A DNA stretch of 37,440 nucleotides from an uncultured Pseudomonadota bacterium (GTDB lineage Bacteria; Myxococcota_A; Polyangia; Nannocystales; Nannocystaceae), in contig CAJXVA010000029.1 of the NCBI GenBank assembly GCA_913061055.1, positions 1 to 37,440 of the forward strand, read 5' to 3'. Under the pieces are notes generated by a model. That model worked only from the letters and a program-made list of their open reading frames with translations, had not been told where the DNA came from and made no database searches. Within the stretch, counting starts at the first letter, position 1, and each line of letters opens with the position of its first letter. This document shows, piece by piece, positions 16,035 through 25,068 of this stretch. A program made the position numbers and the translations under genes.

Positions 16035-16976
16035 ATGAAGGAACGCAAGGCCTCAACACCTCCTTTTCCACCGCGCCGGGACGAAGCAGCGGCTGAAGAC
16101 CGTGGCAACTACCAGTGGCATCGACGCACCCGCCCGACGGCCAGTCGCCATGGTCGTGTCCTGGTGACGGGCTCTTCGACGCGCGCGACTGCGGCTGTCC
16201 TGATCGCTCTCGCTGAGGCTGGCCACGACGTCGTCGTAGGGCTCTCGGTGGCCGAGGCCACAAAGCCCCGGGGCACGCGGACGAGCCGCTGTTACCTGCT
16301 CCCACCGACGACATCGCCTGGATACATCGACGCGGTCCTCGCGACTGCCCGACGCGCGGGAGCCTCGGTCGTCGTCCCGACTCAGCGCGACGCGGCATGG
16401 ACATTCTCCCACGCTCGCCGGGCGTTCGACGTGCGCGGCTTGGACGTCGTCGCTCCCGATGCCGAAGTCCTGGACTTGTGCAGGGACCGCGCGCGACTCT
16501 TGAACACTCTCGAGGCCGTTGTTCCGGTGCCCGAGGACGGCGCGCGCTTTGGTGGCTTCGACGCGCTGGCGGTCCGCAAGCGCGATAGTCATGCGCGTGG
16601 GGGCTGCCGTGTCGTACACGACCTGTCCGAGGAGGTTGCGGAAGACGAGCAGGCTCTCGAGTTTCTGCCCGGGGGCGAGATTTGGGTGGACGCGGTTCGC
16701 AGTCGCAACGGCGACGTACAGACGGCAGCGAGCAATGACGTTCGCAGACGTGGTCGGGCACGCTTGGAAGGCCCCGCGAGAGAGGACGCCATCGTGCGCA
16801 GACTCGCCGAGCGCGCGGTCGAGGCGGTTGGGCTGGTGGGCTTCGCGACGGTCCGCTTTCGTCGGGACTTCGTCGGGCTCCCGCGAGTGATCGACGTGCT
16901 GCCCGGGTTCGCCTCCTCGGCGCTCAACGATGCAGGAACGCCACCGAGCCTCATCTCGGCGGCGCTCAAGTGCTGA
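16035..16976 (+). CDS. Divergent ATP-grasp-like protein lacking the ExNxR metal motif
   Basis: 313 residues, cytoplasmic. The ATG follows AGGAG with short spacing. A polar 40-residue N-terminus precedes a Rossmann-like start, GRVLVTGSSTRATAAVL, which parallels VLVTGAGGPAGYSVL of the ATP-grasp protein at 6955. The C-terminal parts also align (VRFRRDFVGLPRVID). Where the active paralogue has EINPR, this one has DVLPG, so the Glu, Asn and Arg that hold Mg-ATP are gone. KPRQGSGARGV is likewise altered to VRKRDSHARGG. It is therefore probably catalytically weak or dead, and may be a substrate-binding or regulatory partner. It diverges from the PIG-L operon and shares the palindromic site. Confidence 0.75.
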   Translation: MKERKASTPPFPPRRDEAAAEDRGNYQWHRRTRPTASRHGRVLVTGSSTRATAAVLIALAEAGHDVVVGLSVAEATKPRGTRTSRCYLLPPTTSPGYIDAVLATARRAGASVVVPTQRDAAWTFSHARRAFDVRGLDVVAPDAEVLDLCRDRARLLNTLEAVVPVPEDGARFGGFDALAVRKRDSHARGGCRVVHDLSEEVAEDEQALEFLPGGEIWVDAVRSRNGDVQTAASNDVRRRGRARLEGPAREDAIVRRLAERAVEAVGLVGFATVRFRRDFVGLPRVIDVLPGFASSALNDAGTPPSLISAALKC

Positions 16977-16993
16977 GACCGCAGGGCGAGCCG

Positions 16994-17431
16994 TCAGCGG
17001 GCGCCAAACGAGGGCGCCTGCAGCATCATGTCGAGCCGGTCGACGATGCTCGCGGCGGTGAGCGGCTTGGTCAGGAAGCCGTCGACGCGAACGCAATGAG
17101 CGCCAAGCGCTCGGCTCCGGCTCATCTTGGCGCTCATCAGGCACAACGGCAGAGCGGGTGCCACAAGCTGCAGGACCCGAATCAGGTCGACTCCGTTCTC
17201 CTCGAGCAGCTCGACGTCGCTGAAGACGGCGTCGACGCTCTGCGTCGCGACGATCTGAATCGCGGTGGGTCCGTCATGCGCGATGTGGACCTGGGCATGC
17301 CGATGCCCGCACAGCCATCTCGAAACGAGGGCGGTGACAGCGGGGTCGTCGTCGACGAGGAGAACCGCCGGTCGGCGAGGCGCAGGACGAAAGGACGACG
17401 ACAGGGTGGGCACGGCGAATGTACGAAGCAA
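16994..17431 (-). CDS. Single-domain response regulator (receiver)
   Basis: Up to 145 residues: a receiver domain with no output domain. It shows the acidic pocket VLLVDDDP, the phospho-acceptor Asp in VFSDVELLEENG, the switch residue Ser in LCLMSA, and the Lys of GFLTKPL. The frame begins at TTG 17431; GTG 17413 is an equally good start. It lies 63 nt downstream of the sigma-54 activator on the same strand, so it is probably in one transcript with it. Lone receivers act as phosphorelay intermediates, phosphate sinks or protein-interaction switches. With the Hpt protein encoded close by, it is likely a branch of the same relay. Confidence 0.85.
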   Translation of the reverse strand: MLRTFAVPTLSSSFRPAPRRPAVLLVDDDPAVTALVSRWLCGHRHAQVHIAHDGPTAIQIVATQSVDAVFSDVELLEENGVDLIRVLQLVAPALPLCLMSAKMSRSRALGAHCVRVDGFLTKPLTAASIVDRLDMMLQAPSFGAR

Positions 17432-17494
17432 GGAGCGTGCCGACGCCCTCGCGCACCGTGGCGCCCTGGCCGCCCGGGTACGACGCGACTCGGC

Positions 17495-18904
17495 TCAGCG
17501 CAGACCGTATTTCTTCAGTCGTCGGTACAGGGTCGCGCGGCCGATCCCCAGCCGGCGTGTGACCTCGGAGAGGTTCCCGCCCGTCGCTCGAAGCGCTTCT
17601 TCGATAGCGGCGCGCTCGATGTCCGCAAGCGAGCCTCCCTGGGCTGCGACGGCGGCGGTTTCACTCGGCTCGGCGGGGGGCACGGGGTCGGGCAGCGCGC
17701 CCCCAGCGTGCACACGCGGAGGGAGATCCGCCAGCTCGATCGTATCTCCCTCGCAGACCACCATCCCACGCTGGAGCGTGTTGCGAAGCTCGCGAACGTT
17801 CCCCGGCCAGGCATAGGATCGGAGGACCGCCTCCACAGCGGGGCTCAGGCGAGGTGGCGTACATCCGGCTTCGGTGGCCAGCGCCTGCAGAAACTGTGCG
17901 GTGAGGAGTTCCACATCCCCCGCTCGGTCGCGGAGGGGCGGAACGCAAAGCTCGAGCACGGCCAATCGGAAGAAGAGGTCTTGGCGGAACTCGCCAGCCT
18001 CGACCATCTTCGCGAGGTCGCGATGCGTCGCCGCGACCAGCCGGAAATCGGTGGACAGGGTCTTGGTCCCGCCGACACGTTCGAAGCGACGCTCCTGCAG
18101 CACACGGAGCAGCTTGGCTTGCAGCTCGGGGGAGAGCTCTGCGACCTCGTCCAGAAACAGCGTGCCGCCATCCGCCTGTTCGAACCGACCCGGTCGGGAG
18201 TGGTCGGCGCCCGTGAACGCCCCCTTTTCGTGCCCAAACAGCTCGGCATCTTGGAGGGACTGCGGGATCGCAGCGCAGTTGACCTCGATCAACGGTCCGT
18301 CGCTTCGTGCGCTGTGGTCATGGATTGCGTGGGCGACGAGCTCTTTGCCGGTACCGCTTTCGCCTTGGATCAGCACCGTGATGTCGCTTGCCGCGACGCG
18401 GTCGAGCTGACGGAACAGACCGCGCATCACATTCGACCGGCCGAGGATGCCGGCGAACGCGTCGCTCTCAGCATCGCGCTGGAGCTGCTGAACCTGGGTC
18501 TGGAGGCGATGCGTGTCGACGGCGTTGCGTACGGACGCGGCGACCTTCGTTCGATCCAGAGGCTTCGCAAGGTAGTCGTAGGCGCCATCCTGCATTGTGG
18601 CGACCACCGTGGATGGGTCGCGCTTGGCTGTCATCACGATGACGGGCACGGTTCGGTGGCGACGCCGAATGAGACGCAGGGCGTCCTGGCCGCTCATGCC
18701 GGGCAAACCGAGGTCCAGGCAGACGGCGTCGGGCAGCGAGCACGAGAACGCCTGCAGTAGGGATTCCGCAGACGCGTGGATCTCAGGCTGGAATCCCGCC
18801 GCATCCAGCCACCGCGCGATGAGTTGGGCGGCTGCGGGGTCATCATCCACGACGAACACGAGCGCGTCGTCCGAGCGCTCGACGTCTGTGGAGGTGGTGC
18901 CCAT
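17495..18904 (-). CDS. NtrC-family sigma-54-dependent response regulator
   Basis: 469 residues from ATG 18904. Domains in order: receiver (residues 14-130; Asp64 in CLDLGLPG, Lys114 in LAKPLD); AAA+ sigma-54 activation domain (about 150-390) with Walker A GESGTGKE (181-188), the sigma-54-contacting loop GAFTGA (228-233) and Walker B LFLDE (249-253); and a C-terminal Fis-type helix-turn-helix (NLSEVTRRLGIGRATLYRRLKKYGL). The frame extends to GTG 18961, but a sigma-54 promoter occupies 18945-18961, so ATG 18904 is preferred. The protein needs phosphorylation at Asp64 and drives sigma-54 promoters from distant palindromes. It diverges from the Hpt/H-NOX/kinase operon and is the natural candidate to bind the TCTCA-N3-TGAGA sites in this window. 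Confidence 0.95.
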   Translation of the reverse strand: MGTTSTDVERSDDALVFVVDDDPAAAQLIARWLDAAGFQPEIHASAESLLQAFSCSLPDAVCLDLGLPGMSGQDALRLIRRRHRTVPVIVMTAKRDPSTVVATMQDGAYDYLAKPLDRTKVAASVRNAVDTHRLQTQVQQLQRDAESDAFAGILGRSNVMRGLFRQLDRVAASDITVLIQGESGTGKELVAHAIHDHSARSDGPLIEVNCAAIPQSLQDAELFGHEKGAFTGADHSRPGRFEQADGGTLFLDEVAELSPELQAKLLRVLQERRFERVGGTKTLSTDFRLVAATHRDLAKMVEAGEFRQDLFFRLAVLELCVPPLRDRAGDVELLTAQFLQALATEAGCTPPRLSPAVEAVLRSYAWPGNVRELRNTLQRGMVVCEGDTIELADLPPRVHAGGALPDPVPPAEPSETAAVAAQGGSLADIERAAIEEALRATGGNLSEVTRRLGIGRATLYRRLKKYGLR

Positions 18905-18944
18905 CGGAACTGCGTTAGCATATCGCGACACGTCTTCGTACTTC

Positions 18945-18961
18945 AGCAGGAACTGTGCCAC
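18945..18961 (-). promoter_or_regulatory. Sigma-54 promoter of the NtrC-type activator gene
   Basis: The minus strand reads GTGGCACAGTTCCTGCT: TGGCAC fully matches at -24, CTGCT is one off at -12, and GG-N10-GC spacing is exact. The transcript would start near 18934, about 30 nt before ATG 18904. This implies that the activator gene is itself sigma-54 dependent. Confidence 0.55.
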
Positions 18962-18982
18962 CGCGGTTGTGGTGTCCGGCCG

Positions 18983-18997
18983 ATCTCAATTTGAGCC
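18983..18997. promoter_or_regulatory. Palindromic activator-type site, copy 4
   Basis: ATCTCAATTTGAGCC keeps the TCTCA-N3-TGAG core and is the most divergent copy. Its centre is about 127 bp from the predicted Hpt-operon start and about 56 bp from that of the activator gene. Confidence 0.55.
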
Positions 18998-19090
18998 AAC
19001 ATGAGGCCGCCGGGGAGTCCGGCTGATCCAACGGGAGACAAACCGGACAGATGTGGCCCTATCTCGACACGAAAGCCCGACGCCCACCGC

Positions 19091-19107
19091 TTGGCTTGGA
19101 CCTTGCT
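19091..19107 (+). promoter_or_regulatory. Sigma-54 promoter of the Hpt/H-NOX/kinase operon
   Basis: TTGGCTTGGACCTTGCT has TTGGC at -24, CTTGCT at -12 and exact GG-N10-GC spacing (GG 19093-19094, GC 19105-19106). The transcript would start near 19117, with a leader of about 113 nt before ATG 19230. Confidence 0.6.
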
Positions 19108-19229
19108 AGGTCTAGGCTCGTGACGTGCGAACTCGGAATCCGTCCCCTCGAGGGTCCCATGTGGCCCCGTTTCCCAAAACGGACCGCCCAAGCTGGGACG
19201 ATCGTGGTGGGAACGGAAGCGAACCGCCG

Positions 19230-19559
19230 ATGATGGACGACATGCCCCGAACGTTCGACCCACAGACGCTCGATCCGGACGCCAGGGAGCTGATGCCTCT
19301 GTTCGTGTCGACCCGGCGGGCCGACCTCACCGAGCTGCAAGCGGCACTGGATGCGGGGGCTCTCGATATCGCAGCCCGTATCGGTCACCGTATCCGGGGG
19401 ACGGCGCAGTCGTACGGACTCACGGAGTTGGGCGAACTCGCGCTCGAGTTGGAGCAGGGCGCGGACCGCCGTGACGGGGCAGAGGTCGAGCGGTGCGCGG
19501 CTGGAATCACGCAGTGGGTGCAGTGGCTCGAAGAAGTGGTCGCGGTGCAAACGTCATGA
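19230..19559 (+). CDS. Histidine phosphotransfer (Hpt) protein
   Basis: 109 residues. A compact four-helix-type protein whose phosphorylatable histidine is His53 in ARIGHRIRGTAQSYGL, matching the Hpt pattern HxLKGxA. It shuttles phosphate between the receiver domains of a hybrid kinase and a response regulator. The frame is open from 19125, but the MMDDMPR start at 19230, after a purine-rich stretch, gives a normal Hpt length. Its stop overlaps the H-NOX start by 4 nt (ATGA). Likely donors are the receivers of the kinase at 20097; likely acceptors are the sigma-54 activator and the lone receiver across the divergent promoter. Confidence 0.88.
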   Translation: MMDDMPRTFDPQTLDPDARELMPLFVSTRRADLTELQAALDAGALDIAARIGHRIRGTAQSYGLTELGELALELEQGADRRDGAEVERCAAGITQWVQWLEEVVAVQTS

Positions 19560-20110
19560 TGGGCCTCGTCTTCACGGAGCTGCTCGAGTCCGCAGAGCGT
19601 CGCTACGGGCTGGAGGCCGTCGACGCCACGCTCGCCCGCGTCGAGACGTCGACCGATGGGAGCTACACCGCCGTCGCTCGCTACGATCATCGGGAGCTCT
19701 TACGAATCGTGGTCGGCCTCTCCAAGGAAACCGGCGAGGAGCTGGGGACGATCGTTCAGCATTTCGCCACCGATCTGCTGGACACACTTCTGCAACGCCC
19801 CGAGGCCACGACGGCCGCCGAAGCCTCCGGCACGTTCGAGCTCCTCGAGCAGCTCGAACCGACGATCCACGCATCGGTTCGCACGCTCCATCCGGCGGCG
19901 GCTCCGCCACGCTTCGACTGCGCTCGCGAACCAGACGGGAGCCTTCGGGTGGTCTACCGTTCGCACCGATGCCTCGCAGACTTCGCCGCAGCGATGATCC
20001 GCGCGTCGGTGGCGAGGTTCGGCGAACGAATCTCCATCGAGCGACGGCTCATCGAGGCGGAAGACGGGGAGCGGCACGAGTTCCGACTCTCGCTCGATGA
20101 GGAGTCATGA
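19556..20110 (+). CDS. H-NOX haem nitric-oxide-binding sensor
   Basis: About 183 residues; haem-binding gas sensor of the HNOB family, cytoplasmic. The start MGLVFTELLESAERRYG is typical, and AVARYDHRELLRIVVGLSKETG fits the family. Counted from ATG 19559, His104 (PTIHASVRTLHP) is the proximal haem ligand. Pro117 corresponds to the conserved proline, and YRSHR (133-137) is the YxSxR motif that holds the haem propionates. ATG 19556 overlaps the Hpt stop and ATG 19559 follows directly. Stand-alone bacterial H-NOX proteins bind NO and control a partner histidine kinase or cyclase; here the next gene is a hybrid kinase. Whether it also binds O2 depends on distal residues that cannot be judged by eye. 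Confidence 0.93.
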   Translation: MMGLVFTELLESAERRYGLEAVDATLARVETSTDGSYTAVARYDHRELLRIVVGLSKETGEELGTIVQHFATDLLDTLLQRPEATTAAEASGTFELLEQLEPTIHASVRTLHPAAAPPRFDCAREPDGSLRVVYRSHRCLADFAAAMIRASVARFGERISIERRLIEAEDGERHEFRLSLDEES

Positions 20111-22631
20111 TCCCGTGAGTCCGCAGACCTCGACCGAGGAGGTCCTGCGCCGCGCATTGGAACGCGAACGGCGGGCGCGCAAGGATGCAGAACGCCTGCT
20201 GGAGGAGCGGGGCAGGGAGCTCTTCGTGGCCAGTGAACAGCTCCGCGGCCTCAACCGGGGCTTGGGGCGAGTCATCGAGCAGCGCACCGAGGAGATTCGG
20301 GGCGCGAACAACCGGTTGCGGACGTTGATTCAGCGGCTCCCCTTCGGTGTTCTCGTCGAGGACGCAAGCCGCCACGTGTTGCTGGCCAATGGCCTGTTGT
20401 GCGAGATGTTTTCGATCCCCGCGGCTCCAGAAGCGTTGGTCGGTACCGACTGTGCCGAGGCGGGTCGGCAGTCCGCAACGTTGTTCGAGGGCCCCGAGGT
20501 CTTTGTGCGGACGGTCGAGGAGCGGATCTCCCAAGGGCAGCCTGTCTCCGGCGAGCGCCTACAGATGCGGGACGGGCGAGCGCTCGAGCGTGACTACATC
20601 CCGGTCGTCGCGCTGGGTCAGTCGCAGGGGCACATGTGGCTCTACCGGGATGTCACGACGCAAGAGCAGGTCGCCCGTCAGCTCGACGATGCCCGCGTCG
20701 CCGCCGAGTCGGCCAACCAGGAGAAAACCAAGTTCCTCGCGATGATGAGCCACGAACTCCGCACGCCGCTGAGCGTCGTGGTCGGGGCGGCTGAGCTGAT
20801 GGATACGACGCGGCTCGACGACGACCAGTCCCGTCTGCTGCGACGCCTACGCCTCAACGCGGCGAGCATGCTCCATCAGATCACCGACCTCCTGGACGTG
20901 TCCAAGCTCGAAGCGGGGGAGATTCGCATCGAGACCGCGGAGTTCGACCCCGTGGTCCTGGTGGAGGACGTTGTCGAGACCTTCGCGTCTCGGGCCCACG
21001 AGGCTGGACTGGAGATGGTCGCCGATGTCGACCTTCAGCTGCCCGCAACGCTGCGCGGGGACCCTCACCGAGTTCGGCAGGTCATCACGAACTTGCTGAC
21101 CAACGCGATCAAGTTTACCGAACGCGGGCACGTCGTTGTCCGAGTGCGCTGCCGGAAGAACGTGGGCGGCACGGCGACGGTCGAGTACGAGGTGCGGGAC
21201 ACCGGACGCGGAATTTCTGCGACCGATCTGCCACGCATCTTCGAGCGCTTCTATCGGGTCGCCCGTCAGGGCGCACCTTCGGTCGCAGGGACGGGGCTCG
21301 GCCTCGCGATTTGCCATGAACTCGCCGGCATGATGGACGGTGACCTGTCCGTATCCAGTGAGCTGGGCCGTGGCTCTCGCTTCACGCTGACGTGCGCGCA
21401 CCCCGTTGTGGCCGGCGAGCGTCCGGCTGCCCAACAGCGCTCTCAGGCGACGCTGTCGGGGCGTCACGTGGCGCTGTTGGGATGCAGTACGGCGGCAGCC
21501 GAACCCGTGCAACGGCTTCTTCAAGGCCTGGGGGCGACGGTGTCCTCGCATTCCGCGGCTCCGGTGGACCCCGCGTGGTTCGAGCGACTCGCGGCGGTGG
21601 ACGCAGTGCTGTACGACGCCGACGGGGTCGGTATCTCCGAGGTCGGTCTCGCACAGGTCTTGTCGGACCACGAAGCGACGGCGTCGTCGAGCCGCGTCCG
21701 CGCGTTCAGCCGACAACCACTCGACGCGGAGGCGGCGACCCGGCTCGGTATTCGTCGGCAGGTGACCAAGCCGCTGCGGTCGACGACGATCGCGTGTGCC
21801 CTTGCGGAAGGCGCACAGGACCGCCGCCACGGTCAGCAACCCGATGGCCTCGCCCCGTCGGCCGCAGGGCGAGCGTCTACCCCGGGTCGGCCGAGGCCCA
21901 CGGTCCTCCTTGTCGACGACGATCCCGACGTCCGAGAGATCGTCCGCTGGCAGCTCACCGACCTCGATGTCGCGGTCGAGACGGCCTCGAACGGCCGGAT
22001 GGCCTTGGAGAAGGCGCGGCTTCGGCCCTACGACCTGATCATCACCGACATCGGCATGCCGTCTGTCGATGGGTTTGCGTTCGCACGCGCATACCGGACG
22101 CTCGAGGAGCAGACGGAGCGTCGTCGGTGCTCGATCGTGGCCCTGTCGGCGCACGCCGAGAGCGAGCATCGGAACCGGTGCGCGACCGTCGGGATCGACG
22201 CGTTTCTCACCAAGCCGTGCCCGGTATCCGTTCTCGCCGAGACGCTGTCGCGCTGGATGTCGCCGAAGCCGGTCGTCCTCGTGGTCGACGACTCTCCGGA
22301 CCTCCGCGCATTGACGGGTCTGCGCCTGAACCGGATCGGGGGCCTCGAGGTGGAGTACGCGGGGTCGGGCGAGGAGGCGCTGGAGCGCTTCGAACACGGC
22401 CTGGTATCGATGGTCTTCCTCGACCTGAATCTGCCTGGGATCTCCGGGCTCGAGACTGCAGAGCAGCTCCGGGTGCGCCCGGCCTGGCGTTCCGTGCCGA
22501 TCATCGCCATGACCGGCGAGACCGGACGCCGAGCTCGCGACGCATGCCAGCAGGCTGGATGCTCTGACTTCTTGACGAAGCCCGTCCCCGAGACGCAGCT
22601 GCGCGAGGTTGTGCAGCGTTACTTGGAGTAA
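20097..22631 (+). CDS. Hybrid sensor histidine kinase: coiled coil, PAS, kinase, degenerate receiver and two receivers
   Basis: 844 residues, no membrane segment, so a cytoplasmic kinase. Order: charged coiled coil (about 15-75); PAS-like domain (76-188); HisKA with phospho-His219 (MMSHELRTPL); HATPase with N-box (332-340), DTGRG and GTGLGLAI (399-406); a receiver-like domain (about 455-572) that lacks the acidic DD pair (VALLGCST) but keeps VTKPL; a full receiver with Asp651 (TDIGMP); and a second full receiver with Asp776 (LDLNLP). ATG 20097 overlaps the H-NOX stop; GTG 20115, with AGGAG upstream, is an alternative. Its position directly after H-NOX makes it the likely NO-controlled kinase. 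The receivers probably pass phosphate to the Hpt protein. Confidence 0.94.
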   Translation: MRSHDPVSPQTSTEEVLRRALERERRARKDAERLLEERGRELFVASEQLRGLNRGLGRVIEQRTEEIRGANNRLRTLIQRLPFGVLVEDASRHVLLANGLLCEMFSIPAAPEALVGTDCAEAGRQSATLFEGPEVFVRTVEERISQGQPVSGERLQMRDGRALERDYIPVVALGQSQGHMWLYRDVTTQEQVARQLDDARVAAESANQEKTKFLAMMSHELRTPLSVVVGAAELMDTTRLDDDQSRLLRRLRLNAASMLHQITDLLDVSKLEAGEIRIETAEFDPVVLVEDVVETFASRAHEAGLEMVADVDLQLPATLRGDPHRVRQVITNLLTNAIKFTERGHVVVRVRCRKNVGGTATVEYEVRDTGRGISATDLPRIFERFYRVARQGAPSVAGTGLGLAICHELAGMMDGDLSVSSELGRGSRFTLTCAHPVVAGERPAAQQRSQATLSGRHVALLGCSTAAAEPVQRLLQGLGATVSSHSAAPVDPAWFERLAAVDAVLYDADGVGISEVGLAQVLSDHEATASSSRVRAFSRQPLDAEAATRLGIRRQVTKPLRSTTIACALAEGAQDRRHGQQPDGLAPSAAGRASTPGRPRPTVLLVDDDPDVREIVRWQLTDLDVAVETASNGRMALEKARLRPYDLIITDIGMPSVDGFAFARAYRTLEEQTERRRCSIVALSAHAESEHRNRCATVGIDAFLTKPCPVSVLAETLSRWMSPKPVVLVVDDSPDLRALTGLRLNRIGGLEVEYAGSGEEALERFEHGLVSMVFLDLNLPGISGLETAEQLRVRPAWRSVPIIAMTGETGRRARDACQQAGCSDFLTKPVPETQLREVVQRYLE

Positions 22632-22636
22632 GCCGG

Positions 22637-24319
<1,683 letters not shown>

Positions 24320-24427
24320 GAGGCCGGCAGTATAGGAGCCTCGGCGCGGTGAGGCACGGCCAGTTTGAGTGCTCGGTCCGTCGCCGGCTCACGTGCTCGT
24401 GGCCTGCTGTGGTGGGCGGTTCCTGGA

Positions 24428-25027
24428 CTACGGGGTCGTCTCGCCGCGGAGCATCATTGCCTTGAGCAGGGACCGTTCGTCCGGCGAGAGCGTCCGGTCC
24501 TTGGCGACATGGAGGAACACCATGTGCGCCACGAGAGCCAGCAGAGGGTCGAAACCCGCACGGTCGGATTTTGAGATCAGCCCGTGGCGCTCCATGTCGC
24601 AGCCGTTCCACATTGCGGCGTCACGGCCGGAGAGGTCCATCGTGGCCATCGATTGCAGCAGCGTCGCCGCATCGGGTCCGCACACCTCCCGGACCAGGCC
24701 CATGTTTTCGGAGATGCTCTTGGCAAGCATCGCCGCCCGCATGTCTGCAGGAGCTTGGGTGATCGCCTCGAGCCCTTCGACGAGAGAAGCAGGGATGGCG
24801 GTCTTGTCGATCTCGACGATGGCGGCGGTTGCCAGCTTTGCCTGCATCGCGGGAGGCGCGGTCGCGATGGCGTCCTTGGCCTTCTTTGCCTCCGCCTGCT
24901 TGGTGGTATCGACGGGCTTGGCGGCGTCCTTGGCTGCTGGCGCCGCGTCGGATGATGCTGGCGCTTCCTTGCTGTCGCAGGCCAGGGGCAAAATCAGCCA
25001 CGGAAGCAGGAGGACTCGCAGATTCAC
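24428..25027 (-). CDS. Uncharacterised lipoprotein
   Basis: 199 residues, not recognised. GTG 25027 begins a signal peptide with lipobox LPLAC (Cys17). An Ala/Lys/Asp-rich linker runs to about residue 60, then a helical domain (AMQAKLATAAIVEIDKTAIPASLVEGLEAI; PDAATLLQSMATMDL). Two cysteines (VCGPD, NGCDM) could pair in the periplasm. It stands alone between glnS and the metal permease gene. No function can be proposed. Confidence 0.8.
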   Translation of the reverse strand: MNLRVLLLPWLILPLACDSKEAPASSDAAPAAKDAAKPVDTTKQAEAKKAKDAIATAPPAMQAKLATAAIVEIDKTAIPASLVEGLEAITQAPADMRAAMLAKSISENMGLVREVCGPDAATLLQSMATMDLSGRDAAMWNGCDMERHGLISKSDRAGFDPLLALVAHMVFLHVAKDRTLSPDERSLLKAMMLRGETTP

Positions 25028-25068
25028 AACATGCGAGTACCACGGAGGTGCTTGCCCCGTCGCTGCGC

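Larger units (their letters stand above)
18905..19229. promoter_or_regulatory. Divergent control region between the sigma-54 activator and the Hpt operon
   Basis: 325 bases without a convincing gene. It contains one palindromic site flanked by two outward-facing sigma-54-type promoters. The open frame upstream of the Hpt start (from 19125) is not supported as coding. Confidence 0.6.

Noticed and set aside
5117..16976. Calling the locus a cellulose or PNAG operon outright
   Set aside because: There is no PilZ domain, PgaB or BcsC/BcsZ in standard form, and the deacetylase is of the PIG-L family; the polymer cannot be named from sequence alone.
16970..18760. A 596-residue plus-strand frame over the regulators
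   Set aside because: It is antisense to the receiver and the sigma-54 activator, whose domains are complete and in order on the minus strand.
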